Shown here: piece after piece, positions 10,140-20,533 of the stretch
How positions within the stretch are numbered: position 1 is the first letter of the stretch
Layout: each line of letters starts with the position of its first letter
Assembly (NCBI GenBank): GCA_002104905.1
Contig: MCFE01000028.1
Span: 62,001 to 126,000 of the forward strand
Length of the DNA: 64,000 bases
DNA from: Basidiobolus meristosporus CBS 931.73
Taxonomy: Eukaryota > Basidiobolomycota > Basidiobolomycetes > Basidiobolales > Basidiobolaceae
Reading direction: 5' to 3'
Position numbers and translations under genes: made by a program
The notes under the pieces: model-generated
What the model was told of the DNA's origin: nothing
Databases searched by the model: none
Seen by the model: the letters and a program-made list of their open reading frames with translations, nothing else

Positions 10140-13100
10140 CTAAATGTTCATACTGACTAGTCCTAATTTTGACCTAAAATATTCAAACTTGTCTCTAGCT
10201 AATGGTTTGGTAAATATGTCTGCAATCATTTCATCTGTAGGACAGTAAACTAAGCTAACTAAGTTATTCTCTATAGCTTCACGTATGAAATGATGTCTAA
10301 TATCTATGTGCTTGGTTCTAGCATGAAAAGTTGGATTTCTACCTAATTGTATACATCCTTGATTATCTTGAAATAAAGTAATAGGCGTTTTTTGACATAG
10401 GCCTAAATCTGTAAAGAGCTTTCTTAACCACATTGCTTCTTTTGTAGCTTCACAGGCTGCCATATACTCTGCCTCTGTGGTGGAAAGTGCTACGGTTGGT
10501 TGCTTTCTTGAATTCCATGAAATGGCTCCTTTACAGTAAAGAAAGGTGTATCCTGTGGTAGATCTTCTGTCTTCCAAATTTCGTCCCCAATCAGCATCAG
10601 AGTATCCCACAAGATCCTGTTCTGAATCCTTATAAGTGTATCTTAAGCAGATATCAGCAGTTCCTTTTAGGTATCTAAAAATCTGCTTAACTGCTGCAAT
10701 ATGATCAGATCCATAATTCTGATTATGTTGGCTGACTACTCCCACTGAATATGAGATATCTGGACGTGTTCCAAGCATGATATACATCAGACTGCCGACC
10801 ATAGATTGATAAGGAAAGTCAGGGCTTTCAGATGGCACCAAGCTCTCTTGATTTGGTTGAGTTTTGACCAAGTTAAGGTTTGTCTCCATTGGGGTAGCTG
10901 CCGGTTTACAGTCTTCCATTTTGTACTTCTTTAGTATATCTTGAATATACTTGGATTGGCTTAGGGTAATAGTCTGGGTACTTCTGTCTATGGAGAACTT
11001 AATCCCTAAGTAGTAACTAAGTTCTCCTAGATCGGACATCTTGAACTCCTTAGATAGGCTGGATTTAGTCTCTTCCAATGTTTCTAGGTTATTGGCGGCT
11101 ATAATAAGATCATCCACATATAGAGCTAATAGAACTGGATTTGCTCTATCTGGCTTATAGTATATACTATAGTCAGCATTACTCCTTTTGAAACTCAAAG
11201 ATTCCAAATAAGAATCTATCTTGCAATTCCAGGCTCTCGGTGATTGTTTGAGACCATATAGTGACTTTTTAAGCTTGCAGACCAAATGGGGGTTATCTTG
11301 GTCAACAAACCCATCAGGCTGGTCCATATACACGTCCTCATCAAGTTCTCCATTCAAAAATGCAGTTTTTACATCCATTTGATGAATAAAAAACTTATAT
11401 TTGGCTGCAATAGCCAATATTAATCTGATGGAATTAAACTTGGCTACCGGTGCAAAGGTCTCAGTATAGTCAAGTCCTTTTGTTTGAGAGTATCCTTTGG
11501 CTACAAGTCTTGCTTTGTATCTTTCAATTGTACCATCAGCCTTGTATTTTGTCTTGAAGACCCATCTGCATCCAATTGATTTTTGGTTGATTGGTAATTT
11601 GACTAAGTCCCAAGTTTGATTTTCCATCAGTGCCTGATATTCCTCAGTCATTGCAGATCTCCAAAACTTCGTCTGAGGGCTATTTAGGGCCTCTTTTACA
11701 GTCTGGGGTTCATCAACATGGACTGAATAGGCATAGGCTAAGTTTGTACCCTCATTGATATAGTAATTTGGGCTATTTCTTGTCCGATTGGATCTCCGGG
11801 CATTTGATACTGGAATGATCACTTCTGGGATATTCCTGGGCACTGATTCTGGCTGAACCACGGTTGTAGAGTCCTCTGGAGTGAAAAAATTTTCATTGTT
11901 TTGCTCTGATTCAATCCTGACAATTGGTGGACTTGAGATCAAATTTTCGTCATCATCTGATGTCATTTTTTGTGAAAATTTTGAATTTTCATCAAACAAC
12001 ACATCCCTGGACTTGATCAGCTTCTTTGCTTTGGTATTGTAGAGTCTGTATGCCTTACTCTCATTGCAGTAGCCCAAAAATATGCATTTTACACTTTTTG
12101 GCTCAAATTTTGACTGATTTCCGGCCAGTTTTTTGGCATATGCTGTACACCCAAATATTCTTAGATGTTCTGCACTTGGTCTGTATCCATACCATGCTTC
12201 AAATGGAGTAGAATCACGAAGTATTCTGTTATAACTCCTATTTTTAAGATATACAGCAGTGGCAACTGATTCCGCCCAAAAATCATAGGATAATTTTTGA
12301 TCATGGATCATAGATCTTGCCATATCAATTATTGATCTGTTAGCTCGTTCTGCTACTCCATTTTGCTGTGGGGAGTATGGTACAGTAGTCTCTTGCTTTA
12401 TCCCATGAATTTTGCAGAAGTGGATGAAGAGTTTTGAGGTATATTCTCCACCATTGTCAGAGCGTATTTTCTTGATTTTCTCACCAGTTTCTCTCTCCAC
12501 CATGGCTTTAAACTCCCTGAGCTTAGACAGAGCTTTTTCCTTTCTCTCCATGAAGTAGACCCATGTGTATCTTGTATAATCATCAATAAAAGTGATTAAA
12601 TACTTCATCCCGCCTAAGGATATATTTTGCATAGGTCCACACAGATCTGAGTGAATTAGATCTAATTTTTTCTTAGTTTTGATTAACCCAGAGCTCTTGA
12701 ATGGTTGTCTGGCTTGTTTCCCATATATGCAGGCTTCACAGTGCTCCAAATTAGCTGGGGGATCAATTTTCACTCCAGAAATTAGCTGATCTTTGATCAT
12801 TTTGCGCAAATAATCAAAATTGATGTGTCCAAATCTCCTGTGCCAAAGCATTGGTGTTTCTTCATTTAAGTTACTTATATTGGCTTCCAGATATGATGGA
12901 ATATAAGTCAACTTGTATAGGTTCTGATCTCTGATGCCCGAAGCAATATGAGCACCATTTTGATCAGTGATCCTGCATCCAGAATTGTCAAAACTGAAAC
13001 TGAGTCCTTCTGCTGTGGCCTTGCTTACAGAGAGTAGGTTCTTGGCTATTTCTGGTACATAGAGTACTTCTTTAAAGGTCAGTGTATGGCTTCCTTCACT

Positions 13101-13766
13101 GCTTCTAAGGTTTACTTGGATAGTTCCTTCTCCCACTGCATCAAGTGTTCTATTGTCACCCATGAAAACCTTCTTAATTGGAATTTCTTGATATTGGGTA
13201 AAAAGTTCTTTTTGGTGTGTAAAGTGTTGAGAAGCTCCAGAGTCAATATACCACGTCTGAGAATCCTTGTTTGTGGTCATATTTAGTGCAGATATGAATA
13301 GTCTATCTTCAGTTGTTGCAGCATTTCCATATTCAGGCTTCTTTTGCTGATAATCTCTCTTTTTGAAACACCGGTCTGATGTGTGTCCTTTCCTTTTGCA
13401 GTAGTTGCAAAATAGGTTGCTGTTGCCTTTGTAGGGTCTTGGGTACCTCCTTTGTTGGTTATCATTGCTTATTAAAGCATTTTCTTCTTCCTTCTTATTG
13501 GCGCTTGATTTTCTTAATTCTTCATCCAGGAGCCTTCCATATACGTAATTTAAGGTCAAATCTTCAGTTCTGGACTCTAGGGCTGATACAAGGCCCTGAA
13601 ACTTGTCTGTCAGGCTATTCAGGATGGTAACTATCACATCCTCATCAGTAGTTGGTACGCCCACAGATTCCATCTCATCTACCAGCAGGGTAATTCTGTT
13701 AATTAGATTTTTCATTTCTTCTCCTGGCAGCATCTTTGTAGTAAAGAATTTTCTTCTCAGATACAT
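10140..13766 (-). CDS. copia Gag-Pol polyprotein, N-terminally truncated (1208 codons)
   Basis: This long frame encodes the retrotransposition machinery in copia order. The Gag CCHC knuckle is at residues 120-133 (C-x2-C-x4-H-x4-C). Protease D-S-G is at 175-177. Integrase has its HHCC zinc site (H309, H314, C343, C346) and D374-D437-E473 catalytic triad. Reverse transcriptase has [11 protein letters not shown] and YVDD at 883-886. RNase H has D1057, E1100 and D1134. Integrase preceding RT is the copia arrangement. The listed start (MYLRRKFF) is simply the first Met after a TAG at 13812-13814. Related copies show gag extending about 100 residues further upstream. All catalytic residues I can check in pol are intact, unlike in every other copy in the window, so Pol might still act in trans if expressed. 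Confidence 0.95.
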   Translation of the reverse strand: MYLRRKFFTTKMLPGEEMKNLINRITLLVDEMESVGVPTTDEDVIVTILNSLTDKFQGLVSALESRTEDLTLNYVYGRLLDEELRKSSANKKEEENALISNDNQQRRYPRPYKGNSNLFCNYCKRKGHTSDRCFKKRDYQQKKPEYGNAATTEDRLFISALNMTTNKDSQTWYIDSGASQHFTHQKELFTQYQEIPIKKVFMGDNRTLDAVGEGTIQVNLRSSEGSHTLTFKEVLYVPEIAKNLLSVSKATAEGLSFSFDNSGCRITDQNGAHIASGIRDQNLYKLTYIPSYLEANISNLNEETPMLWHRRFGHINFDYLRKMIKDQLISGVKIDPPANLEHCEACIYGKQARQPFKSSGLIKTKKKLDLIHSDLCGPMQNISLGGMKYLITFIDDYTRYTWVYFMERKEKALSKLREFKAMVERETGEKIKKIRSDNGGEYTSKLFIHFCKIHGIKQETTVPYSPQQNGVAERANRSIIDMARSMIHDQKLSYDFWAESVATAVYLKNRSYNRILRDSTPFEAWYGYRPSAEHLRIFGCTAYAKKLAGNQSKFEPKSVKCIFLGYCNESKAYRLYNTKAKKLIKSRDVLFDENSKFSQKMTSDDDENLISSPPIVRIESEQNNENFFTPEDSTTVVQPESVPRNIPEVIIPVSNARRSNRTRNSPNYYINEGTNLAYAYSVHVDEPQTVKEALNSPQTKFWRSAMTEEYQALMENQTWDLVKLPINQKSIGCRWVFKTKYKADGTIERYKARLVAKGYSQTKGLDYTETFAPVAKFNSIRLILAIAAKYKFFIHQMDVKTAFLNGELDEDVYMDQPDGFVDQDNPHLVCKLKKSLYGLKQSPRAWNCKIDSYLESLSFKRSNADYSIYYKPDRANPVLLALYVDDLIIAANNLETLEETKSSLSKEFKMSDLGELSYYLGIKFSIDRSTQTITLSQSKYIQDILKKYKMEDCKPAATPMETNLNLVKTQPNQESLVPSESPDFPYQSMVGSLMYIMLGTRPDISYSVGVVSQHNQNYGSDHIAAVKQIFRYLKGTADICLRYTYKDSEQDLVGYSDADWGRNLEDRRSTTGYTFLYCKGAISWNSRKQPTVALSTTEAEYMAACEATKEAMWLRKLFTDLGLCQKTPITLFQDNQGCIQLGRNPTFHARTKHIDIRHHFIREAIENNLVSLVYCPTDEMIADIFTKPLARDKFEYFRSKLGLVSMNI

Positions 13767-13918
13767 CTTCTTGGCAGCTGAACATGACTGGTAGGTGTCT
13801 TCTAATGCCTTCTAGGCATTCTTTGCCGTTTTTGCTCTTGAGCATTGAATTAGCAATTTGTCCTTGACATTAAGGCAAATGCAGTTGAAGGCACTTTCTT
13901 CTTTCTTCTGGTACTTTA

Positions 13919-14267
13919 TGTTGTAAGAGTCTTGGAGATATTGGAAGTGATTGGGAGAACAAGTAGATTATGTGGTTTTCACTTAATGATTTATTGAATG
14001 TAAAAGTAGTATTTATACTTTTACATGGTCTTGGCATTACAAACACGTAGAATAGGTTAAGGAAGGTCCCAAGAACATGTGTGCAAAGTTTGGGGCTGTT
14101 TGGACAACTTTGAGAATTTTCATGTTCTGGGTACCTGGTATTTTGGTGAAAATATTCTAAGTAAATCCCGACAAGGAATTTGGTCAGTATTCTCTAGGAT
14201 TTGAAGGTGATGATCTAAGTGACTAAGTTAGGTGAATATTTAGGTGGAAATACGAACTTTTACAACA
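13919..14267 (-). repeat. 5' LTR of the recent copia element
   Basis: Its plus-strand right end is TTACAACA, followed by the duplicated AATTA. It is almost identical to the LTR at 9780-10128. The normal LTR-to-primer-site boundary is lost because the inner end abuts gag codons directly. Confidence 0.95.
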
Positions 14268-14989
14268 AATTAAGTGCAGAATCTTAAAATTGACAGAGAG
14301 TGGTGGAAATATTATCAGAGAGGTTCTGGTCTAATTTTGGTATTGTATATAGCTGGGTTTGGCTATAAAGGCAACAGAGTTGGTTTGCTATACATGCTAG
14401 GCTTGATGTTCTTTGCTAGATATGCTAGGCTTGGGTGGAAACTAGAACAGAATTGTTGAATACTAATTTTTGCTGAGACACAATCTTAATTTTGTTGAGT
14501 CACACTAAACCAAAAGGTTCAGTAAGGTTTACTTTATAATTTTCTGATCAAGTTGAATTAGTAAGTGCCAAGAGACTGGATTAATTGAAATTAGTGCAGG
14601 TGTAGATAGGCATATAAGATGAATGAAAATTGCATCATCATTCAGCTGATGTCTTGGCAACTGTTGAGCAGATGGATAGACCTCAGATGACTGATCACCT
14701 GGAAAGGCTTAGCAGATCAGGTTAAGGACATAATGACCACATAAAAATTGATTAAGTGTGACAGCTAAAAATAGATTCTGGGAAGTGATAAAATTAGCCA
14801 TTACTGGGACTAGTTATGTTTGGGTTAGGGAAAACCAGTTAAGGTGCTTGATTTTCTAACTTAGAAAAATTGGCTAAGTTTTTGAATGTTGATGCACAAC
14901 ACCATGCTTCTTTTTCCCAAGCTCTTTGTTGGTGTTTGGTTGAAATACTGCCACAAAAGTGCCAACAAACTAGTGGACAAGAGCATAAT

Positions 14990-15180
14990 AAGCTATACAG
15001 ATTCCCTCAAGCATTGCACATATGCTTTTGGGACCTCCTATGCATATTTTCACTAATTTTTGGCCAAGATCATGCTAAAATATCAATATCATTTTAACAC
15101 TAAGTGCTTGAGTGAGAACCACAAAATCTACTTGTTTTCCCAGTTGCTTTCAATATCTACAAGACTCTTAGAAGAGTATC
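14990..15180 (+). repeat. old copia LTR fragment
   Basis: Diverged matches to the second half of the plus-strand LTR: GCACATATGCTTTTGGGACC, then AAAATATCAATATCA, AACCACAAAATCTACTTG and CAAGACTCTTAG. The upstream stretch 14273-14989 is AT-rich and shows no gene I can support. Confidence 0.6.
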
Positions 15181-18100
15181 AGCACTCAACAAAGTAGTAA
15201 TTACACATTGTCACTATATGCTATACTCACAAGAAGAATTTTACTAATGCATAGCACTCTGTGATGCAATCCAAAATTGATGGACTTCAGTGAAGCCACT
15301 GATATTATGGTGAAAGAGTAGAAGTGGCAATGCTTTCTATTCTACTGACCTAGCTGAGAGAATATGATTCTGGGACTGAGTATCTGGTGAAAATTTTGTA
15401 TTAATGCCTACCTCCTTACTTTGACTTTGGCTAGATAGCTTTGTGCTGTATTAGAGTTTAGCTCGTATTTAATGTATTTATTGCCAAAGTCCAATGTGTG
15501 GTTAGATGAGTAAAAAGTATATACAAGACTTGAGCATTTCTTTACATTCCGGCACTAAAATTGTGATGAAGGTAGGGGATATTGAAGATCAAACAGCATT
15601 CCTCCAAATGTTAGACATGTCTTGGAGCATCGGTAAACTTCGATACATATTTGTGTAAGCTCGACAAAAAGATATAACTACATATTCAGGTGAAAGCCAT
15701 ATACCATCCACTAATCGCCACCAAGGTTCAATGCTACATGACCTTTCACATGTAAATGCTTTTTCAACAAGATAGCTACATTTGTTCCGATCTGAGTAAA
15801 GCCCGTAACGCTCTCTGCCTGATTACAATGGCGGCATGCTGATTACGTGATTTGTATCATATTGAGATTATTCTGTATATAGCTGATGTATACGAGAACT
15901 ATTAGCTGGTTTAAAGCTTCATAAGTGTATATATATATATATATAATTATATGGGTGTGCGGAAAATAAGCATATTACTGATTAGTCGCAATGTTGAGAG
16001 TAATTGAGCAACTATCTCTTGGCAGAAAGGAAAGTGCTACTAAACAGCCAGTAATGTATCAGGTTATAGCTGTGGTATTACTATCACCATTTGGCTAATG
16101 ATACACTACATTTTCTGCTGGCACAAGGTTGCATTACTTTTCTGTGAAGTGCATTGATGCAATAGGAAATCGCAGTAATCATGCGATGTCGGCGAACTAT
16201 ACCAGACTCATTGATTGCTCTCATCCAACTCCCGCCATGATTCACATAGTTTCATAACAGACAGCCTCCCTGGCTCAGTATTAAAACCAGTTATCATGGA
16301 TAAATCTCAACCAACTTTGATTCAGGTATGTTCACTTGGAGCCGCCCCAATATGTACCCAATGGGTTCATTGTTCAATAATTGAAACTAGATAATACATT
16401 TAAGACATGGCTTAAACTATCTTCCTAACCGAAATGGTTTGAAATTCTTGGCACTGAAAGCATCTTTATCTACCCGTTGAATCAAGTATATTTCCAATAA
16501 TGGTGATGATTTCAGTGAGCAAGGCCGTCTGGTATCTCGGCTTCAGAATACCCCCGAGTTATAAATATCTTGCTAAATAACCCTTATCATGTGACGGGTG
16601 GGTGTAGCAACCGAGGTGGTTGTACTACCTATATGGAATTAATTGCTGGCAAGGTCACAGTCCGCCTTTGACAAACATGAAGGACATTCCAAATTGCGCA
16701 CTGTGGCACCTGGGAAGCACATGCATTCTGGTCAGATAGACATTACAGATGTTGGGGTCATAATGGACCCTTAATAAGGATATAGACGCAAGGGTGGTTT
16801 TTATGGTGATAGTTGGACGGGGAAAGATATATGAAAGTGAATGCACTACTAAATGGTCGGCTTTGTCATAGCAGGTAGGCTCCAGCCAATTATGCAGCCT
16901 TGGGTTCCAAACCTGTGATTTGTACATATTTGTTCAGCTTTGCGAATGTTGATTAAATTTAAATTCCTTGTTGATTGATAGTACATATATGGCAGCAGTC
17001 TATATCACGCGTAAACATTTATCTTCTGTATCAATTGATCAGTATTGAAGCTCGAGATCCACGGCAATTTCAAGCACTGCACACGAACAATATTCAGCCT
17101 TGAATGGAACTGTCTCCTAGCACATGGGAGAACAAACCGTTGGTCACACCCCGCTTTCATTTAAAAGTTCATTTAGAGAGGTTCGTTGATGGCATAACTT
17201 AAATGAAATATGGCTACCTCGAAGGCGAACCTGGTAACATTATGAATGGCCTGGCAGTTCACGTCTTCCATACTGACCATTTGACTTAGATCCATCAGGC
17301 CACTCGCAAGGATGTTTTAGCAAGATTATCACACCTCCTCAATTAACCAAGATCGGCTTATCTCCAAATCACAGTAAGTTCGGATTTAGTGGGACACGGA
17401 AGAGCATATTGAATTGGATGGCAGCCCATGGTGAACTGCGAATTGAGGTCAACAATGGACCTGATCACGAAGCAGCCATTAGGCGGGAAATTACATTGGA
17501 GTTGACTTCACTCTGTAGATTTTCCTATTCGCCTTCTAGATGCCTGATTCGGCCAACTAGAAACGAAGACTACGCCTTGCCTATACCTGGTTCCCCTGAG
17601 TACTTTCGTAACACGCGCATATTAGTGACTGAATCTGGTAAATCTCTGGGTGAATTGCTGCCAATAATTAAACTTTGTTGGAAGTCGGCCTCTAAAGTTA
17701 GATTTATCCTAAACAGCCCTGACCCAACCTCAAACAATGATGCCGGTTTCATGACATCAAATAATTTGACGATCTCTCTTTCAATGGAATCGTGCCCCAC
17801 CTATAAGAGTACAGATAGTATGCTCGGTGGAACCAGGCATCAAGCACCACCGGCGTATAGGGAGCTATACCATGCTGACCCAAGACGTGTGTGCGAGACC
17901 CGCCTGATCACGTAGTCCGCACCGCGGCCACAGATTTAGCCTTATTGAATACATCTCAATTGATCCATTAAACCATAGTAGCTTTTTTGGGTGAATTGGA
18001 TTGGGTGTACTATTGAGGTGGCGACGGATAAAATTGAAGATAGCCGACTCTTTCGCTAATCACTGCGATACATGATCCTGCATGATCAAGTTGCAGCGCA

Positions 18101-19506
18101 GATGGCGGCGATGTCCAATGGAAGCACGGGAGCACACACCATGCAGTAAATAGCAGGAGATTCTGGAGACTGATTCGTGGTGTGAGATTGATGATATAAA
18201 TAAAGTCCCCGAAATATACATTGAATAGAACCCAAAGGAGAGCCGCAGATTTAGTTGATGTCACCAATGTCAGATTCTGACAACTAGATTCTTATCTGGT
18301 TTCTTTCAAATATGGCAAGCCGCGTCGATGAGATGTGAGATATTGGATTCCTCTGGATCCGGTTTGTCAAAAAGGTTAACTCGTAGATCATTCAGTCGTC
18401 CTGCACAGCACTGTTCCAAAGGCAGTCCAAATAAAGCAAGATTGGATCTTAAGGTTATGGACGTTCACAACGGATCTTATTAGACTACGGAACTGCTGGG
18501 CGAGACATCTCCTTTAGGTAACAGAAAATTCCCGACATCTCTATGTAAGTCAAGAAACTAGTCCGCTAAGCCTCAGCGATTGTTGACATGCACGCATTGT
18601 TCTATCCAAACCAGAGTCCCACAAAGGCATGGTCTAGGTGGCGACGAGCTGCTTCAAATCTGATCTGCCGTTGTGCCAAGAAATGCCTTAGGGTTAGGTA
18701 AGTCGGCACAGTCGAGCACCTATACGTGACCGGAGCAGCCCCTTACAGAGCACCACCGCTGATTCAGAAGATTGCGGATTTCAATTGTGAAAGTAAATAG
18801 CCAAATTAAACCCATGCACCTCTCGTGGACAATGTAACCCCTGGGTGGCTCGTTGACGAATTTAATTAGCCACCATGTCGAGGTGCATTCCAGCCTGGTG
18901 AGCAGAAACTTGTTCCAACAATGAGTCACAGATGGATTGGTGAAGATGTCAACAGTGTGTGTGTGCGGCCCGGATGACTAAGTATCCACACACATGCAAT
19001 CTGCTATGACCTCAGTGCATGTAACCCCCCAAAATTGGCAACCCAAGATACGATACGGCCTAATTAGTGCTCGGCTGAATGATGATCACTGGAAGTTTCG
19101 GGCGAGAATCGGGTGATGGGCGACCAGATCAAAATAAATCTTGATGAAGTGACTCAATGGAAGCGCCATTCAAATATTCGGCATGCGGGATGGATATATG
19201 CAACATTGGTGTATATTTCATACATTCGCCTACACAGGAGGCGGCGTAGAACAGATCAATCATGGGAATGCCGAATTTGTGTTAGATGGATTTATTGTAC
19301 ATCATATCACAGAGGTGCTCGTTTCTACGGGAGCAGGTTGAACAGGAATTTACATCAAAAAGTAATATACAGGCGAGTGAGCATCACGGGTCGGATTAAA
19401 GTGACGGGATCTAGGTTGGAGGAGGGTGTTTCAAAAATACAAGTTGGCGGCGGTAAGTCTAAGGTTGAGGAATGCAAGTGTGCTGAGAGGTAAACAGGGG
19501 TGGTGA
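15181..19506. other. gene-poor host DNA
   Basis: There is no gene I can defend. A (TA)n run sits at about 15927-15945. The longest open frame (17409-17915, 168 codons, plus) has no motif I recognise and its strand partner is also open, so I treat it as chance. Base composition is more balanced than in the flanking transposon islands and I find no LTR matches here. This suggests unique but non-coding or undetectably spliced DNA. Confidence 0.5.
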
Positions 19507-20136
19507 TCACATCATTGTGTTAGAGACATATGGCTGCTGATTAGTCAACATTTGGAGTGTGGAGCGGTACGATAGATAGCCCTCGAGATATTCGACCCAT
19601 TGGATGAATTCCTCTTGAGACACGTTCAGATTGTATCCGATCCCTTTTAGGAAATGTCTTTCCATTTTGTTAATTTGTTCCACCGGAATCTTGGAGATGT
19701 CGGACCAGGATTGATTTGTATAGGTATCATCTTCAAGGAACTTGTGTGCGAGAATCAAGGATGTGATGAATACTTGATACTCAGAGCCCTGCGAAGGCTG
19801 CGAGTTGGGCGAGGACTGTCTGATGCGATGAATGTATTTCAGCGCCAGGAATAGGGTGGTTGGCAGAACTGACATGCGAGTGATAATGTTTTTGCAGAAC
19901 ACTGTGAACATCAGCTGTGTGGGTGATGGAAACAATGTTGGCCGGCAATGCCACAAATGTTCCACCATTTCAGTAACAAAGTTCACTGGAGACAAATCAT
20001 TGGATAAGGAGAGGAAGTGTTGGGAGAGGGTGCTGCCTTGGCAAATGTTGTTGAATTGATCAACTGGGTTGTTGCAATACAAATCCATGTTTCCTTTGGT
20101 TGTAAGAACTTTTGCTAGTAAAGGATAATGGCTCAA
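19507..20136 (-). CDS. Pho80/Pcl-type cyclin (209 aa)
   Basis: The product is a single-exon cyclin-box protein of the kind that activates Pho85-like (CDK5-family) kinases. The family signature lies in the second half: the helix ALKYIHRIR, then YQVFITSLILAHKFLEDD, then the W..I and the PVEQINKMERHFLKGIGYNLNVS stretch typical of Pcl cyclins, where the paired MER..FL and the closing 'Y.L.V....F' are conserved. Length and lack of introns fit small Pcl cyclins. The start at 20136 is the first Met of the frame and lies 41 bp downstream of a TATA box at 20177-20184. A second gene of the same family is at 42420-42998. Which subclass (Pcl1/2, Pcl7 or Pho80) cannot be decided here. Confidence 0.85.
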   Translation of the reverse strand: MSHYPLLAKVLTTKGNMDLYCNNPVDQFNNICQGSTLSQHFLSLSNDLSPVNFVTEMVEHLWHCRPTLFPSPTQLMFTVFCKNIITRMSVLPTTLFLALKYIHRIRQSSPNSQPSQGSEYQVFITSLILAHKFLEDDTYTNQSWSDISKIPVEQINKMERHFLKGIGYNLNVSQEEFIQWVEYLEGYLSYRSTLQMLTNQQPYVSNTMM

Positions 20137-20176
20137 AATACTTCGGATAATGACTGTCTGGTCTGCTGAGGGCGGA

Positions 20177-20184
20177 CTTATATA
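20177..20184 (-). promoter_or_regulatory. TATA box of the cyclin gene
   Basis: The minus strand reads TATATAAG, followed after about 40 bp by the cyclin ATG. No other gene is close on that strand. Confidence 0.6.
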
Positions 20185-20431
20185 CGTTGTGGGTGGGATC
20201 CAGCTTGGATCAGGTAGTCAAGTTGTTTAGGGAACCAGACCCAATCAGGCTGCACTTGAACATGACACAACTTTTCGCATATTACCGATTGTATCACTAA
20301 GAATGGATGCCTATTTTAAGCAAGTAATTCTAAAATCAATCTTCCTATGGGGACCAAGTTCACTGGTTCAAAACCACTTGGGCAAATGAGCATTTCTAGA
20401 ATTGGACCACATTACAATCAGTTTATCGAAG

Positions 20432-20533
20432 AATTGGAACGGTAATGGGAATGGCAATGTGAATGTGAATGGAAATGTGAATCGGAATCGGAATGGCAAT
20501 AGGAACAGGAATGTGAATGGGAATGAATATGGA
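20432..20533 (+). repeat. imperfect hexanucleotide array (GGAATG-like)
   Basis: About sixteen units of GGAATG, GCAATG, GTGAATG and GGAATCG type follow one another between the cyclin gene and unique sequence. The array is open in several frames (Asn-Gly-Asn in one, Ile-Pro in another) because of its six-base period, so these frames are not evidence of a gene. Confidence 0.85.

Larger units (their letters stand above)
9780..14267 (-). mobile_element. nearly complete Ty1/copia element, recent insertion
   Basis: Two 349-bp LTRs (9780-10128 and 13919-14267) enclose an internal region, and the whole is flanked by the 5-bp duplication AATTA (9775-9779 and 14268-14272). The LTRs differ at a single position that I can find (10123 T versus 14262 A/C context, TTATAACA against TTACAACA). 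This indicates very recent insertion. On the minus strand the 5' LTR at right is joined directly to mid-gag sequence (TAAAGTACCAGAAG), so the primer-binding site and roughly the first 70 gag codons found in other copies are absent. A TAG at 13812-13814 replaces a Trp codon of gag. The pol frame downstream is fully open. The copy thus looks young but could not transpose without help. Confidence 0.96.

Noticed and set aside
17409-17915. 168-codon open frame on the plus strand
   Set aside because: No motif, no usable splice extension, and the opposite strand is open over much of it. Could be real, but I cannot support it.
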